Shown here piece after piece: positions 51,801-64,000 of a stretch of 64,000 bases of DNA. This DNA is from Hymenolepis diminuta. Lineage: Eukaryota; Platyhelminthes; Cestoda; Cyclophyllidea; Hymenolepididae. The notes beneath the pieces were generated by a model. The model worked only from the letters and a program-made list of their open reading frames with translations. It was not told the DNA's origin and did not search any database. The DNA lies in assembly GCA_900708905.1 (NCBI GenBank), contig CAADRB010000008.1:3715033-3779032 (forward strand), in the 5' to 3' direction. Made by a program: the position numbers and the translations under genes. The number at the start of each line of letters is the position of its first letter. The first letter of the stretch is position 1.

Positions 51801-54800
51801 TGCTCCTTGTGTTCTTCGCATTGGTTTAAGTATGTACGTCTGTAATGATCCACCACCGCCCTTGAACTCCAGTAATTGGTTATAGCGTATCGGTAACTTG
51901 GCACGTTTCTTCTGAATATTTAACTACTTAATGATTTTTATAAGAAATTGCTTTTCGCTCATCCTGTTCTTAATTCCAAATTCTGACTCGGGCACAGCAA
52001 AATGAACCATATCTCATATCCCCAAACGCAAATTGGTTGTTGGTGAGGAGTGTTTGACGCATTACTGACTGTTTTTGATTGACAACTGGGCTTGTATTTG
52101 TATCGTTACGACTTTTCCGTAAACTTCACCCCTTTTTTGTGCAATGATTTCATGATGCCCCTTTTAGTTCTGCTTCTCTTCTATGTCGTAATATTAGCGC
52201 CATGTTGGTAGTTATTAGAGTCTATCATCAGTTATTATCTCTGTATCAGTTTTAATGCAGTTTGCCACTACTTTCACGTAAATAACCATAAATATATAAC
52301 AAAATTCTAAGTTATACCATTAGACTATTGGTAAATTTCCACATTGCTGTGGAGAAGTCCTGTCGCATAGTGTAAACTTAAGATCGTTTCACTCTAAATA
52401 AGATGTCAAGGCTTTTTCAGTGATAAGGCTAAATTAGTCTGAACTCGTGTTATGGCTGGCTTTATGTTTGATCATTGTTGTCCCCAAGTTCTCTGAAATC
52501 TACCTTATTTTTTTTATATGACTTGATTCTTACTATTCTCGAACTGTGACATGTTAAGCTCTACAAACGTGTTAGCATGGGAGTGTACAGAAATTAGGTC
52601 GACAAATTCGTTAGTATCGGAAGAGTACGTCGCACTTGTGATCGCTGAAATTGCCGATTTTGACCGTACTGTCATCGGCAATATTGTAATCACAGATTCA
52701 ATGGCTATTTACCGGTTTTTTGTGAAAGTTCATTCATTAATTCATTATTCTCGAAGCGAATCATTTTCATGTCATGAATTTATTATGCCTATAAAATTTG
52801 GCCGGGAATAAATGGCAAATCAACTAAATCGGCATTAGTTTTTAATATTTGTAATAACTTTTTTAATTTATTCTTTTACCCTTAAATAAAATAATCTGTA
52901 GTAGACACGTGAAAATGGGTTTCATTTTCCTCAACTTTTTATTAAAAGCTGGGATGTTTTAATTTTTACAATCAGCGAAGACAATAAGACACGCCGAACA
53001 TATAGCAGAAAACCCGATAAGGACGTACAAATCTTTATTGGAAAGAACTGAAATAATGAGTCAAAATAGTGTTATTCAATTTAGATTTATTGCTATGATG
53101 GAAAAACTTCGGCATTTGATTAGGTCAGGTTAGTTGATATGGAGATTAGTTAGAGGAAGAACGGAAAAATTTGGCTGTATAAATCGACCATAGAGGCGAA
53201 GAGAACGGTCAAAGGTACAAAATCAGGCCACGTTAACTTTGTATTATAGGCTAATGGTTCAAATTTTGATCCTTAAGTTTTCAGTGGTAGTTCATGTCCC
53301 CAATATTTAGTTCTAATTGATCAGTAGACTGAAATGAGAGGCTAATCACATGGTCATTCATTGTTACCTTCTTATAGGTTCCACGTCAGTTTCTTCCCTG
53401 GAACAAATACACCATTGAGATGATTCTCCTAGCCATCATCTTTGTCTACCTGGTCAATTATCTTCACGGTCGCTCTGTGAACTTCCGTATCGCTAACGCA
53501 TGGTACGAGACTCACCGTGATATACTTGCAGCAAATTTCGCTTTGGTTGGTGACAACCCAAGCATCTTATCTGTCGACGAAGACAACCAGGAATCTCCCG
53601 ATTCAACGGATGAGTCTAAATCGGAATCGAGCTTGGGTCTTCTCAGAGATTCCGATTCTCAGTATACTCTGTGGTGTTCGGGTCGTGTCGCATGCCAAGG
53701 AATGCTTATCCAAATTCGTCTTGCACCACGGCAGGATCTCTGCCTGGGTCTGATGCATTACCTGGCCCGTCCGAAAACTGGACCCCTGTCTGTCTCTTCG
53801 GATCGGTTGATGATTAAAATTGTTCTAGATGATGGCGAACTAGACTCCTGGGTGTTTGCCGTCGGTGTAAAGAAGTCTCTTAGCGTTATGGTGAAAGATC
53901 ACTTTGATTTGGCCACTTTTCCTCTGGATAGGAAAGGTGTGAAATATGCCGGTCTACCCGAGGGAATGGTTGTTCTGAGTGAAATTCCTGAAGTTACTTC
54001 CGCCATTCTCAACACAACTGTGAGTGCATCTTGTAAAATACTTGTTTATAAGTAGAATGGGGAAAAATTATTTATTATTGCGTTGTAGGTTTTAAAAATC
54101 TTCAATGATCATCCGAATGTTATTGAGTATGTCTACATCAGCGATCAGTATTGTGGAGCTAAACCATCTTCTGAGTAAGATTCGAAATACTCTGAAAACT
54201 CTACAAATCTACATATAGTCTAATAAACCTCCTTTTTCTCCCTCTTTAGAGAATTGAAACCACCAAAACCTAATGAGGTCCAAAAAGTATTGATTTGCTC
54301 CTTTATTCGTAAGTTGAACCTATATCTACGTTAATTCAAGATAAACTGAACTCAAATATATATTTGCTTTTATTTCTGAAAAGTGAAAGAAGACAAAATC
54401 AAGGACATGAAGCCTCTATTCAATTTCGTCTTCTACATGCTTGAAAAAGTTCGAAAAATCCGTCTCCTTAAAGATGTAAGCTCGATCGCATATTTAGTTT
54501 TTGTACATCAACTTAAATGATTTTATTAATATTTATATATTTGTGTTTCAGGCTAAGGCTAGAGCTGATAAAGCAAGATCCAAGGTTTACGAAAACGCGA
54601 TGAAATCTGTTCATCAACAGCGCCAAGAAGCTGCACAAAACCGTCGTGATGAACAGCGTCGTGCTGTCAAGGAACGCATTATGGCTGAAGAGGATCCTGA
54701 AAAAGCTCGTAGACTAGAGGTTTGTTTGATATTGCTACTTATTTACCTATTTAAGTAGTTGATACTTCTCACCCAATTTCTTTGAATTCTGTTCGTAGGA

Positions 54801-54867
54801 GAAGGAACAAAAGAAGGAGAAGAAGCGCCAACAACGTGTGAAGATGGTTAAAATGAAGGGAATGTAA
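48867..54867 (+). CDS. CCDC47: CCDC47 (calumin), PAT-complex ER insertion/chaperone subunit (10 exons, 483 aa)
   Basis: Exons: 48867-48877, 49008-49111, 49146-49246, 49291-49410, 53378-54019, 54089-54174, 54250-54308, 54384-54475, 54552-54719, 54799-54867. All are GT-AG with matching phases. CCDC47 is an ER membrane protein that, with Asterix, forms the PAT complex and helps multipass proteins fold at the ribosome-translocon. Visible features are a signal peptide (residues 1-24, ending SACKA), an acidic luminal segment with the conserved DDEEFEGY, one membrane helix (about 126-143, [18 protein letters not shown]), the cytosolic DUF1682 domain ([20 protein letters not shown]), and a basic C-terminal coiled coil with [15 protein letters not shown] and the [13 protein letters not shown] block. 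The 483 aa equal the human length as I recall it. The first exon carries only 11 nt of coding sequence. Intron 2 is 34 nt and intron 4 is 4.0 kb. A poly-serine/acidic insert (about residues 164-186) sits before LWCSGRV. Confidence 0.96.
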
Positions 54868-55012
54868 TTGGATTTTCGTAATTCTAATTTTTATGTGGAT
54901 TTATTTTCTGATCCTCTTGTGCGTCTGCGTTTATGTGCATCTGTGCTTAAAGTAGTGTATTTTCGAATGTAGTTTTGCCTTCTCATGAATATGTACAAAA
55001 ATATCTTGGTAA

Positions 55013-55018
55013 AATAAA
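55013..55018 (+). terminator. Poly(A) signal of CCDC47
   Basis: AATAAA about 146 nt after the CCDC47 stop. Another AATAAA occurs about 200 nt further on (near 55218), so alternative ends are possible. Confidence 0.45.
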
Positions 55019-58000
55019 TATTTCATTGTACTTAATTTGGATTTTGGGCATTCCCTGTTGTGCTCTCGCTATGAATATGTTTTCCAACTGGGGTAATTGG
55101 ACAATTTTACATGATAAAGAAACCGTATCTGCTTTTGACGCATTAAGAGTATTTGGTCCATTCAAACAAAAAGCCTTTTTAAATAAATTATTTGGGCAAG
55201 GGATGCAAATTTTTCAATAAAACATTTATTGGTGGTAGAACAGAGGTAGGGAGTTTAAGTCTTGAAAGTTCTAACCGTCTTCGACTGCGGCTTAGGCTTT
55301 TTGTTCTTACAAACTTCATTCCTTGAGGGTTTTTGGGGAGTCCGGTTAGAGCTTTGCCAACAACACATGTGGGTGAAAATTTTTGTACTTGTCGGTTTTC
55401 AAGTGTGAAAGTTTACATTTTCCTAATTCTGCTATTCACCTAATCCTAACCGACCAAGATTATAAGATTTGGCGGGTGGTAACTATACATTCTTACTGCC
55501 GAATAGGAGCCTGATGGCACAAGTTAGCAAGATTTCTCTTTTGAAGTTTTAATTGCTGAATTGAATCAACATAAAAGACCGACCTCAGAGTATGATGTTC
55601 AAAATCTTCCTATTATAATTATTGGTACCTTATTTATTAAGTCGGCATATATTATCTTTTGGTCAAACGGTAACGCCGTTTAATTTATGAAGAATCAGAT
55701 ATTCTCATTTACATTATTCATCTCAAATTTTAAAAAAATTAATATTTCCTGTTGCTTTTCGAATGTTTGGTTAAGTCATTCATTAACCTCTTATTAAACT
55801 GAATATGAGTCTTGAACAACTTTGAGATAGGTCTAAGAATGTAACTATATAAGTATAGTGTCTTTTTCCTCGAAAATTCAAGAACACTTAGCAGCTTTGT
55901 GTCTCACCTCTCTAGCCTGATTTCTTTTAATACTTGATTTAACACCTCAGAAGAGTGGAAACGAAAATAAGTACTACACTTTTCTTCATTGTTATTTAAC
56001 GTCGCAGGTCCCAATGTTAAATGCGAAGTCAATACGAACCGCATTCCAACTCACTTCTGACATAACTTATTAATAACAGCTAAATAAAATATAATACATT
56101 TAAATTAATAATATTGAATTAGCGGCAAAAGTATTGAGTGCAAGATAATCACGGTAATGGGAAGCCAAGCTTCTCCCCCAATCTTGCTAAGTACTTATAC
56201 ATTTCCAAAATGAAGTAATAACTGTCAGAATTTTATGATAGCTTACAAATTAAGTCATTTGGACAAAAGTTAATTAATATGACTCAACAGGAAAATTTTT
56301 GGAATATCAAATTTCGGCCAGTGAAACAATCCGTGTTGTAAATTACTCCAAAAACTTCTTTAATAATTTGCTCAGGACCAGTTTTGTCTGTTTCTTTCTG
56401 AAAATGATTAATAAATAAATGATAAAGCAAAATATAATAGCTAAATTAAAGTCATTCACATAAAATGAGATAATTTTGACAAGACAGTTCGCTAAAATTT
56501 ATACATCGTCTGAACAGTCAACAAGTCCACACTTCGCTCACAAATCACTGATATGCAGTATGATTCATAAAAATTCGTTGAGTATGAATTGAACTAACAA
56601 AGAAGAGAAAAGTAAATCTCATGATTATTTAAGCAGAATTATTCTACTTGACAAATTATACGGAAGCAATGGTACAGTATCTGAAAGATTCATTACATTT
56701 GTCCAGTAGCTATGCACAATAAAAAATGGAAATTATTAGCATGCATGCATTTAGAGAAGCATATTAATGTCTCTTTTTATTCATTTAATAAAAGAATGTG
56801 GACCGGGTCACAGAGAACTAATAAGTCAAGCCACTCATGTCGCTAGATTAGTAAGAAAGGGGCCTGGAAGTCAACCCAATTTATTACTAAACAAATTAGG
56901 GTTCATTTACATAGTTTATTCGTAAAGCGTAAGTCAAACCTCATCGTCAGTGTTTCCGCGCGTTAATTAGCGTTCGTGTAGATATCTATGTAAAATCACA
57001 CATACAGATACTGTTCTCGTGGTCTATTCGGTTCTGACCCCCAGGTGTTTATTAATATCCTCTGTCCGTGGCAGTTCATGAAGAGTTCTTGTTTCAAATA
57101 AGCAACAGAAAATTTCAGAAGATATATTTGCTTGTATCTACATAACATTCAGGTGTATATCAAATCTACCAAAAGGCTATACAGGAAAACAAAAAAATTT
57201 GATTTTCGTAAACATATTCCATACTCACTTAAGCTAAATAAAATAATGCTGAATTTTCAATGCTGTAGCACATCAAATCTGCCTACCCTACATAGACCAG
57301 ATTTTACTCTCGTAGAGAATATATTTATTTTCTTAATTTTATTTTTACTTCCTATTTCCCTTAATTTTGTTCTCATATTTTGCCGTTATTCAGTATATTC
57401 ATGACCTTATTTCTGATTTCAGAGTGGCGATTACTATCTTGTAGCCATTAGGAAGATACCTGGGATTTATCTTAAGATTTTAGATTAATTTCCGAGACAC
57501 TTGAATCAGTAAGATTAAAAATTTTAGATAAAAAACCGGGTCAAGAAGTTTAATTAGAAATTCATTCTCTAATAGTTATTTCTCATTTGTCAAACTTCGT
57601 GTGAAATTGCTGCCGATTGTGGTAAAAAAAATGCCCATTAATATGCCTAACAATATTCAGAGAGGGATAGGTTAAAGTAAATTATCGAATCTCTTTAGAT
57701 ATGGTTTGTGCATGAGTTTTCGCAGTAATACATTATAAGTAACCTTGTTTACAGAATTAAAATATTGCGATTATTTAAAACATAAATATGAACAAAAAAC
57801 AGATGATTAAAAGTTTTACTTTTGAATTTTGAAATATATCAACATCTTCATGGTGATGAACTTTGTTCTCAATCGTCATCAACCTTCAAATATGTTTTTA
57901 CCCCGACATATTCACTTCCCTGAATACTTCATTTTCGCAATAATTTATCAAATATACTAATATTAAGCTTTCTACAAACCACAATAAACATTAATTCTAG

Positions 58001-58049
58001 AGAATTGCTTAAACACACAAGGTCAGGTGGCGCGTTATGTATATAAAAA
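55019..58049. other. CCDC47-RIOX intergenic region, no gene seen
   Basis: About 3 kb between tandem genes; the last few hundred bases presumably hold the RIOX promoter. Short frames only. Confidence 0.5.
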
Positions 58050-61000
58050 ATGCTGTCGGCGCACGAGTTTTATAAACTCCAAAGGGAACAAAGGGTAGGA
58101 GTCTTCAGTTAATACATTGGCAATTGTTTTGCACATTTAATACGGTTGATTTATTTTTTCGCTTCTTGCAGCCTGTTGCAAAAGACGCTGAATTGCGAAA
58201 AACCGCTGAAATGTTGAGGCAGGTTAAAAACAGTATTAAACTCCTATCGTCGTCCAACACACTACTCTCTTCATCTGCTAACCAAAATAAAAAATCAAAT
58301 TCAAAAAGTCAAAAGAAACTCAAAGCTTTGAAACTCAACAAGACAGGAAAGCAGTCTCCTCTTCATAAGAGTAAAGCCAAATGTCCCAGATTGTTAAAAA
58401 CAGTTAAAAACGGAGAGAACAATGGTCAGAATTTCTCCTCTACTCTCGACGAAATTGAGTCTATTCCCGATCTTGTTGAAGGATCAGTTGTAGTGGATGA
58501 AGTAATAAATTCTCTGGAATTGGGAGGTCACCTTTTCAATTTCCTTATCCAGCCAATTTCCATGACCACTTTTGGAAAGTAGGTTAAAAGATTCTATAAA
58601 TTTTGCACAATTTTTAAATTTAGAAATTTCTACGGTCTAAAATCATGCCACTTTATCGGTGGGAAAAAACGTTGCAATCTGAATCTCATTTTACCTGTTC
58701 AAAAGTTAGATATTTTGGTCACTACGAAACGACTCTATTTCGGTAAAGATATTGAAATTATTAATGGTTCCTCGAATTTCACCGGTCGAGCTTATCGACC
58801 AAAAATTTGGTCAGAATTCGCGGTGAGTAGTACTCGCTTACTTTCGCCTATTTTATTAAGACCTATATTTCTAATCGATATTATTAAATTCTAGGATGGT
58901 GCCAGTATCCGCTTTCTACTTCCCGAGAGGTATTACACCAAATTTGGGGTGGAAATGGGTCTCCTTCAGGAGATCATCAATGGACCGATCTACTCAATCG
59001 TAAACTTCGTTTCCAAGTCATTTAGTGGTTCCCTGGTTGATTTCACATCCCCCAGTTCTCTCGCGGGAGATCTCTTTATAATTATAATTGAGAATAAATT
59101 AGTTGTAAAGGTCACATCTCCACAATGTGGGGTGGTATACGGAGGTGTTAAGGTTGAAGAAAGTGTTGAGATAAGCTACAAGATGAATCCTGGTGACATG
59201 TTGTATCTCCCCTCCTTTTATTCACATGAAGTAAAACTGGATGAAGACAGCGAACACGCCATCGTTCTTTGTATTGTCAATCGTACTCCGGCATTGATTC
59301 GAGAATGGGGAATCAAGTTAATGCAGGTGAGTTTAATAGTTTGAGGTTTCACATGTTTTGTCTACAGCCTCCTAAGATATGCTTTCCACTATCGTTTTAG
59401 GCCATGAATATATCTCAAGCGTTTACCCAAAAAGATCTTTTCCGTGAACTCCTTGAATCTACACGAAATCCTGAAGTCCAGAATAGCGACCTATATGTTG
59501 TAAGTCGACAATTTTATATAAATTAAGAAATTCACTCCAGCATAGGTTCTTTGTAGAAATATAGTAAAACAACCTTTCATCTAATGGTTTCAAGAACTTT
59601 CTCATTTGATCTACTTTCATTCATTGATGGGTTTCGAAACCATTTTATGACATGAATGTATTCGTAATAGCCTTTGCTATGTTTTCTAAATCTTCTATCT
59701 GTGGAAACTATGTGTGTTTTAATGGAATTCCAACTGTTTTATTTTAAGCAATAGACACATAATGTTCTCTTTGTCTCGGAATTGATTCGATTCTAATCAC
59801 TGGTTGCAGATTTTATTCTTCTAAGTAAGTTATGGTTATAGCTTTCAACTTGATAAAAGTGGACGTGAAAGTTAAAGATTTAGATCCTGAAAGCAAAAGA
59901 TTTCCATACCTTGATTAGTGACTTTATAACTTGAGCTGTTTGAAGCATGCGTTCAAATCAGTTGAAGCTTAACTTTGATGACGACTAGACAAAAATTGTT
60001 CTTGATGTTGATTTTTATGGGTGGCAGTTTGTATTTGCCTGAATTTGGATTCGAACCAGTTCAAATACCCTGATCTAGAGTCAGGTTAGAATCGAATTGG
60101 AACTTCTCACTCGATGAACCGAATATGCTTTTAAGTTTACCTTCTGAAATTGCTTTCAATGACCTAAGTATTACCTCCTCAGGCACTTAAATTTATTCCT
60201 AAATGACCTTCAGTATTAGTAACTGGAGCCTTAGAAACCAATTTGATATTTTTTCTATGGAAAAACTATAAACGTATTTTGCTATAGATTTTTATTTTCA
60301 ATTCTCAAAGATTTTCTAAATTTATAAACTATGATTTTGAGTGCAACTCAAAATTTGACAATGCTAACGAAACATATTCTACTTTTTTAGGACTTGAATT
60401 CATCGGGTAAAATTTTTGATGGAGTTCGAAAGTGGTTGATTGGTGAGGACGTGAAGTTTATTGAACAGAATGAGCGAATGGTCAAGAGAGAAATCATCGA
60501 ACTTCAAAAGGAATTCATGCGCAAGTCGCCGTCCATGTGGCTTTACTTTTGTGAGTTGTTTGCCGATATCATACTGAGCTATCATTATTCTAACTTATCG
60601 CGAAAAAGTCAAGGTATTAATTAGTCTTGCTTAATTTGATTTCACAATATTTCATAATTAGTTCACGTTCCAAAATTATGTTCTTGTAAAAGGTTGCTAT
60701 TTGGTGTTATATAAGGTAATACAAGCACAATCTTTTTTTGCACACAGCTGAGCGCAATTATCACATAACAAACCACGGAGCATTCTGGCAAGATCCCAAC
60801 TACGAGCCTGATCATGAAAATGAAGAGACTGTGGGAGTTCTTCGAATGAGTCCAAACAGACCTCGTCTTGAAGGCAATCCATACCTGGAGGACTTAGAGT
60901 TGGATCTCCGCTCCTGCGTTCGAGTTGCTAGACGCTCTGCAGTTTGTGTTGTAGATGAAGATCCGAGCGACCCACAGTACATATTCCTCTACCACACCTT

Positions 61001-62019
61001 CCAGAATAGCGTAGATGCGAGGGATGAGAATGAACTCTCCTTTGTTAAATTTCCTCGTGATGATCTTGTAAGTTATCCTTGTGATACAACCCCTTCTAAA
61101 ATTTATTTTGATTTTTTTTCTGTCACATTTAGACCCTGAGCATGATCAAGAGGCTGGTCAATTACTATCCCCAATCGGTCATTATCAACGAACTCGCTAA
61201 AGAATCGGAGGAAGAAAAGGTAATTACCTTCAGAGGTCGTTATTGAACCATTGATAGTTATGTACACTTTTTCCTTTATATGAGCCCGATTTTTAGTTAA
61301 TGAGGTTCTTTTAACTAGTGGGTTTCTTTCTGCGGCCAAATCCATGTCCTGAATCTGCTCTAACGAACGAGCTTGTAATTATTATCCCAAGTCCCTTGTG
61401 TAATAAACTCACGTTTGAATTTGGTAGAGGAAATATATCCTGGAGCCGCGCTTATAAAAAATTCGCATTTTACGGATGAGCATGTCCTCTAACTTGACAA
61501 ACATGTACTTTGACTGCTGCGCCACCAGTGTGCTATGTTTTGTTACCCAACTCCATTTTCTAACTCTTATGTAAAAGCATGCTGGAGCCTCTGATGATAA
61601 ATTTGCATTTCTTAGCTTTGTAGATCTTGCTGTAAATCTTCACTCAATATGGGCCGCTGAGTATCTGAGTGTTACACCACGACTCTCGTTGAAATATTTG
61701 ACGATGCGTCTAATGTCATAGGAGTCCAGTAACGTTTGATTGTTTTAGCCGTAATGCTTTTCTTGATCTATTTTAGACAAAGCTGGTTCACGCGTTGTTT
61801 GATGAAGGTATAATCGTTGCCACGTCACTATGGGAACAGGATATTTTCTCTGAAGAGGAACAGGGGATGGAAAGAATGGAGGAAGAAGGCGAAGGCATTG
61901 TCTACGAAAATGTTAACTCTAACGGAGACGAGGGAGATGAGGAAGAAGATCATCTAGGGTTTGACATTATTGACCTTGATGACAATGGTAGTGGGTATAT
62001 CAAAGAAGAACCCCTGTAA
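58050..62019 (+). CDS. RIOX1: RIOX/NO66-family JmjC protein lacking the HxD iron motif (9 exons, 663 aa)
   Basis: Exons: 58050-58094, 58172-58578, 58624-58822, 58895-59326, 59401-59499, 60391-60550, 60748-61067, 61133-61219, 61777-62019; phases match throughout. RIOX1 (NO66) is a nucleolar Fe(II)/2-oxoglutarate histidyl hydroxylase of ribosomal protein L8, also reported as an H3K4/K36 demethylase. The order fits: a basic N-terminus rich in K/S (about residues 55-100), LFNFLIQPI (about 136), the JmjC core (about 218-361) with PGDMLYLPSFYSHEV, a helical dimerisation region, ERNYHITNHGAFW, and a winged-helix C-terminus (IFLYHTFQNS to LFDEGIIVATSLW). The normal HYDD block is replaced by S271-S272-L273, and no His occurs between 218 and 327; only H328 of the iron triad remains. 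An acidic tail of about 55 aa follows, ending IKEEPL. Exon 1 (15 codons) is the least certain; a start at the internal ATG in exon 2 is the alternative. RIOX2 is the other possible relative, but the long N-terminus favours RIOX1. Confidence 0.9.
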
Positions 62020-62109
62020 ATAATCCAATTGTAATTGCCGGTTTGCATTTCCTTGTATTGTATTTACTCTTGTTTAGATTGTACTAAGATCTTTTTTTCT
62101 TGTAAGCCA

Positions 62110-62410
62110 AAATTTGTTGTTGGAGGGTTTTGAATATGTTGGGATTCGAGTAATAACTAACAGTTACGGATCAGGACATTGAGAACTGACTAGGCCAAAA
62201 TGTATTGATGTACTTTCAAGTGAAACCGGACGGTTGTAGAAAAAGGGAGAATTGATAAGGTTGTTTATATATGACAAGCGTTTGAGTCATAGGGACATAA
62301 AGATATCTCTGCGGCTTCGTAAATGAAGAACCAAGGCATATTCATAGAGGATGCGAGTAAAGAGTACTTCTGGAAAAGCATGGAGGACTATTCCTCAAAT
62401 GGTTTAGTAC
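62110..62410 (-). mobile_element. LTR-family copy B just downstream of the RIOX gene
   Basis: Shares with copy A the order GGCCAAAATGTATTGAT, GACATAAAGAT, GGCTTCGTAAATGAAGAACC and CATATTCATAGAGGATGCGA. It lacks the middle of the longer copies. It begins about 90 bp after the RIOX stop codon and lies antisense to that gene, so it may form part of its 3' UTR. Confidence 0.55.
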
Positions 62411-63817
62411 GTTGTCAATGGGTGATAATTTTATGTGTAAGGATTAATACTGTTGACAAACAGAAGTTGGTCCTTATTGTTGATCACGTTTGAGAACGCG
62501 AGTTTGTGCTCGGGTCGAAGACCCTCAAAATATTAGGTTTTCATATGGGAACGAGCGATTGAACGGGACTTCATAGAAACCTGTGGAAATGACTTTTTTC
62601 TGTTTTGTATGGTGGATTAACATTATAACCAATCTTTGCCGAGAGATGATGATGACGAAGAAAGAATATTCATTAATATTTGTCTCTTTTTTTTTGGCTC
62701 CGTTAGTTCTTGATATTATTGAGCAATAGATCAACACGACCTCAAAAGGTAAATTTTAGATGGGACGTCTAAAAGCCATCTGCACGATACGCCTTGGATT
62801 TAAAAAATATCTTATCGACAAAAGTGGTGCAAAATTCTTCGAATAGCTCACCGTGAAAAATCAATGGACTCGATGGATTTAGGAAATAATAATGAGTAAA
62901 TAAAAATCGGCATTTAGTTAAAGTAAAAACAAATATTTTTAGGATACCATAAAGCGTTGCATGGATACAGAAGGTTAATTTTTGACTTGCAATGAGTCAT
63001 TGAACGTGATAATAAATAATAAGAGACTGATGACCAATGGGTTGTACGTGAGTATTCCAGTTTAATTTTTCACAAAATGGAATTTTTATTTAACGTGAAT
63101 GAGGACTAATGCGGTAGAAATGCTTAACAAGGTGATAATATAGCTGACAGATTCTTTGTTTGAACTATTATACGTCCCGGATTATTTACACACCAGAGTA
63201 ATTTCAGGAGCTATATCTCAACGATTTAGTTTAGGTTGCTCAGTGTAAATTATTCATATAATTTTAGACCAATAAATATTTTCAGTTGAATCACTACCAG
63301 GTATATATTCATGTATATTTTATATTATTTGAAGTAGAAAAATTGCTCCAAGTACAAATAATTCAAAGAAATTGTGAACTACGGTATGTTAAATCGAAAT
63401 GACATATATTTTTGTAATAAAAGCCTAAATTTCCCAACTTTGATTCTAATTTTTATGTTTCTGCATACTAAAAGTCAAATATAACACTGGAACTAATGGA
63501 TCTTGATAGCAACAACTAATGAAGTATTTAATGAAAGGTAAACGGAATTTTGAATAAATAAAACTGTCTTATATCATCCTAAACCTAAGATTAAATACAC
63601 GCTATATATTTATTAATGAACAGCGATCGACTTAATAGATAATGGAAAGTTTTTGTGTACTATTTGTTTAAATAATCTAACCGTGTCTCTAAACGACCTT
63701 GGCAACTTTTAGTCGCACAGATTTCAGTAGACCTTCGATTGCTTATCGTTTATTCAGTATAGAGTTTATTTTAACCAGTTGAGTCTTCTAAATTGGTATT
63801 TTTCAATTTTATTAAAA
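62411..63817. other. No gene seen
   Basis: AT-rich sequence after the LTR copy, with short frames only. Confidence 0.5.
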
Positions 63818-64000
63818 ATGGCGACTTTTAAAGTGTTCGAAATTATCATTTTGTCTATTTTTGGTTTACTAATTTTATTCCAGTCATTTATATTTAAATT
63901 ATTCATAAACGTCCATATTTACTATTCTTTTAGTATTTTATTTGTGTTCTATTACAAGCAACTTGCTCTTCTTATATTATAGGTTATCTTATGCCGCTAA
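63818..64000 (+). CDS. Possible first exon of a gene running off the window (weak)
   Basis: An ATG in good context (AAAATGG) opens a strongly hydrophobic segment (MATFKVFEIIILSIFGLLIL) that could be a signal peptide or first membrane helix. The frame runs to a stop at about 63982 and no clear donor is visible. It may be chance in AT-rich DNA, where hydrophobic codons are common. Confidence 0.15.

Noticed and set aside
52551..52811. 86-codon plus frame inside CCDC47 intron 4
   Set aside because: No motif and no phase-compatible splice sites; CCDC47 is complete and collinear without it.
1..64000. CRISPR arrays, operons, prophage or bacterial-type elements
   Set aside because: No regularly spaced direct repeats or bacterial gene structure; spliced genes show eukaryotic nuclear DNA.

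Overview
This is an AT-rich animal (metazoan) nuclear window with spliced genes and no bacterial organisation. Very short introns (34, 44, 45 and 57 nt) sit beside multi-kilobase ones, acceptors are mostly T-rich and end in TTTTAG, and the sequence between genes is littered with decayed mariner, LTR and LINE copies. This points to a flatworm (Platyhelminthes), probably a parasitic one. That assignment is an inference from gene architecture, not a species identification.

Four genes were reconstructed exon by exon with matching reading-frame phases. (1) A fatty-acid elongase of the ELOVL1/4/7 type, minus strand 9579-5860, 4 exons, 309 aa. (2) Rab27, minus strand 48513-35745, 4 exons, 225 aa, with an 8.6-kb last intron holding LTR-element remains. 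(3) CCDC47, plus strand 48867-54867, 10 exons, 483 aa. (4) A JmjC ribosomal oxygenase of the NO66/RIOX family, plus strand 58050-62019, 9 exons, 663 aa. Rab27 and CCDC47 are head to head, 353 bp apart, over an apparent bidirectional promoter with a perfect TGACGTCA box. CCDC47 and the RIOX gene run in tandem, 3.2 kb apart. The four genes belong to separate housekeeping systems (lipid elongation in the ER, vesicle docking, ER membrane-protein insertion, nucleolar or ribosomal oxygenase) and do not form one pathway.

The most interesting signal is in the RIOX-family protein. Its JmjC fold is well preserved, but the iron-binding H-x-D motif is gone: no histidine occurs in the 110 residues before the third ligand. 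The gene is otherwise intact, so this looks like a maintained pseudo-oxygenase with an added acidic tail.

Two further spliced loci encode proteins I do not recognise (16241-17239 and 27736-28352, both plus strand). The remainder is repeats: three related Tc1/mariner-type transposase relics (about 880-1975 minus, 21440-21600 minus, 28755-29500 plus); four copies of one LTR family (A 21850-22320 minus, D 26590-27060 plus, C 37990-38300 minus, B 62110-62410 minus); a gag-like relic next to copy C; a LINE reverse-transcriptase relic (11340-12440 minus); a diverged repeat pair in the Rab27 intron; and a few microsatellites. Stretches listed as 'no gene seen' hold only short, unconvincing reading frames.
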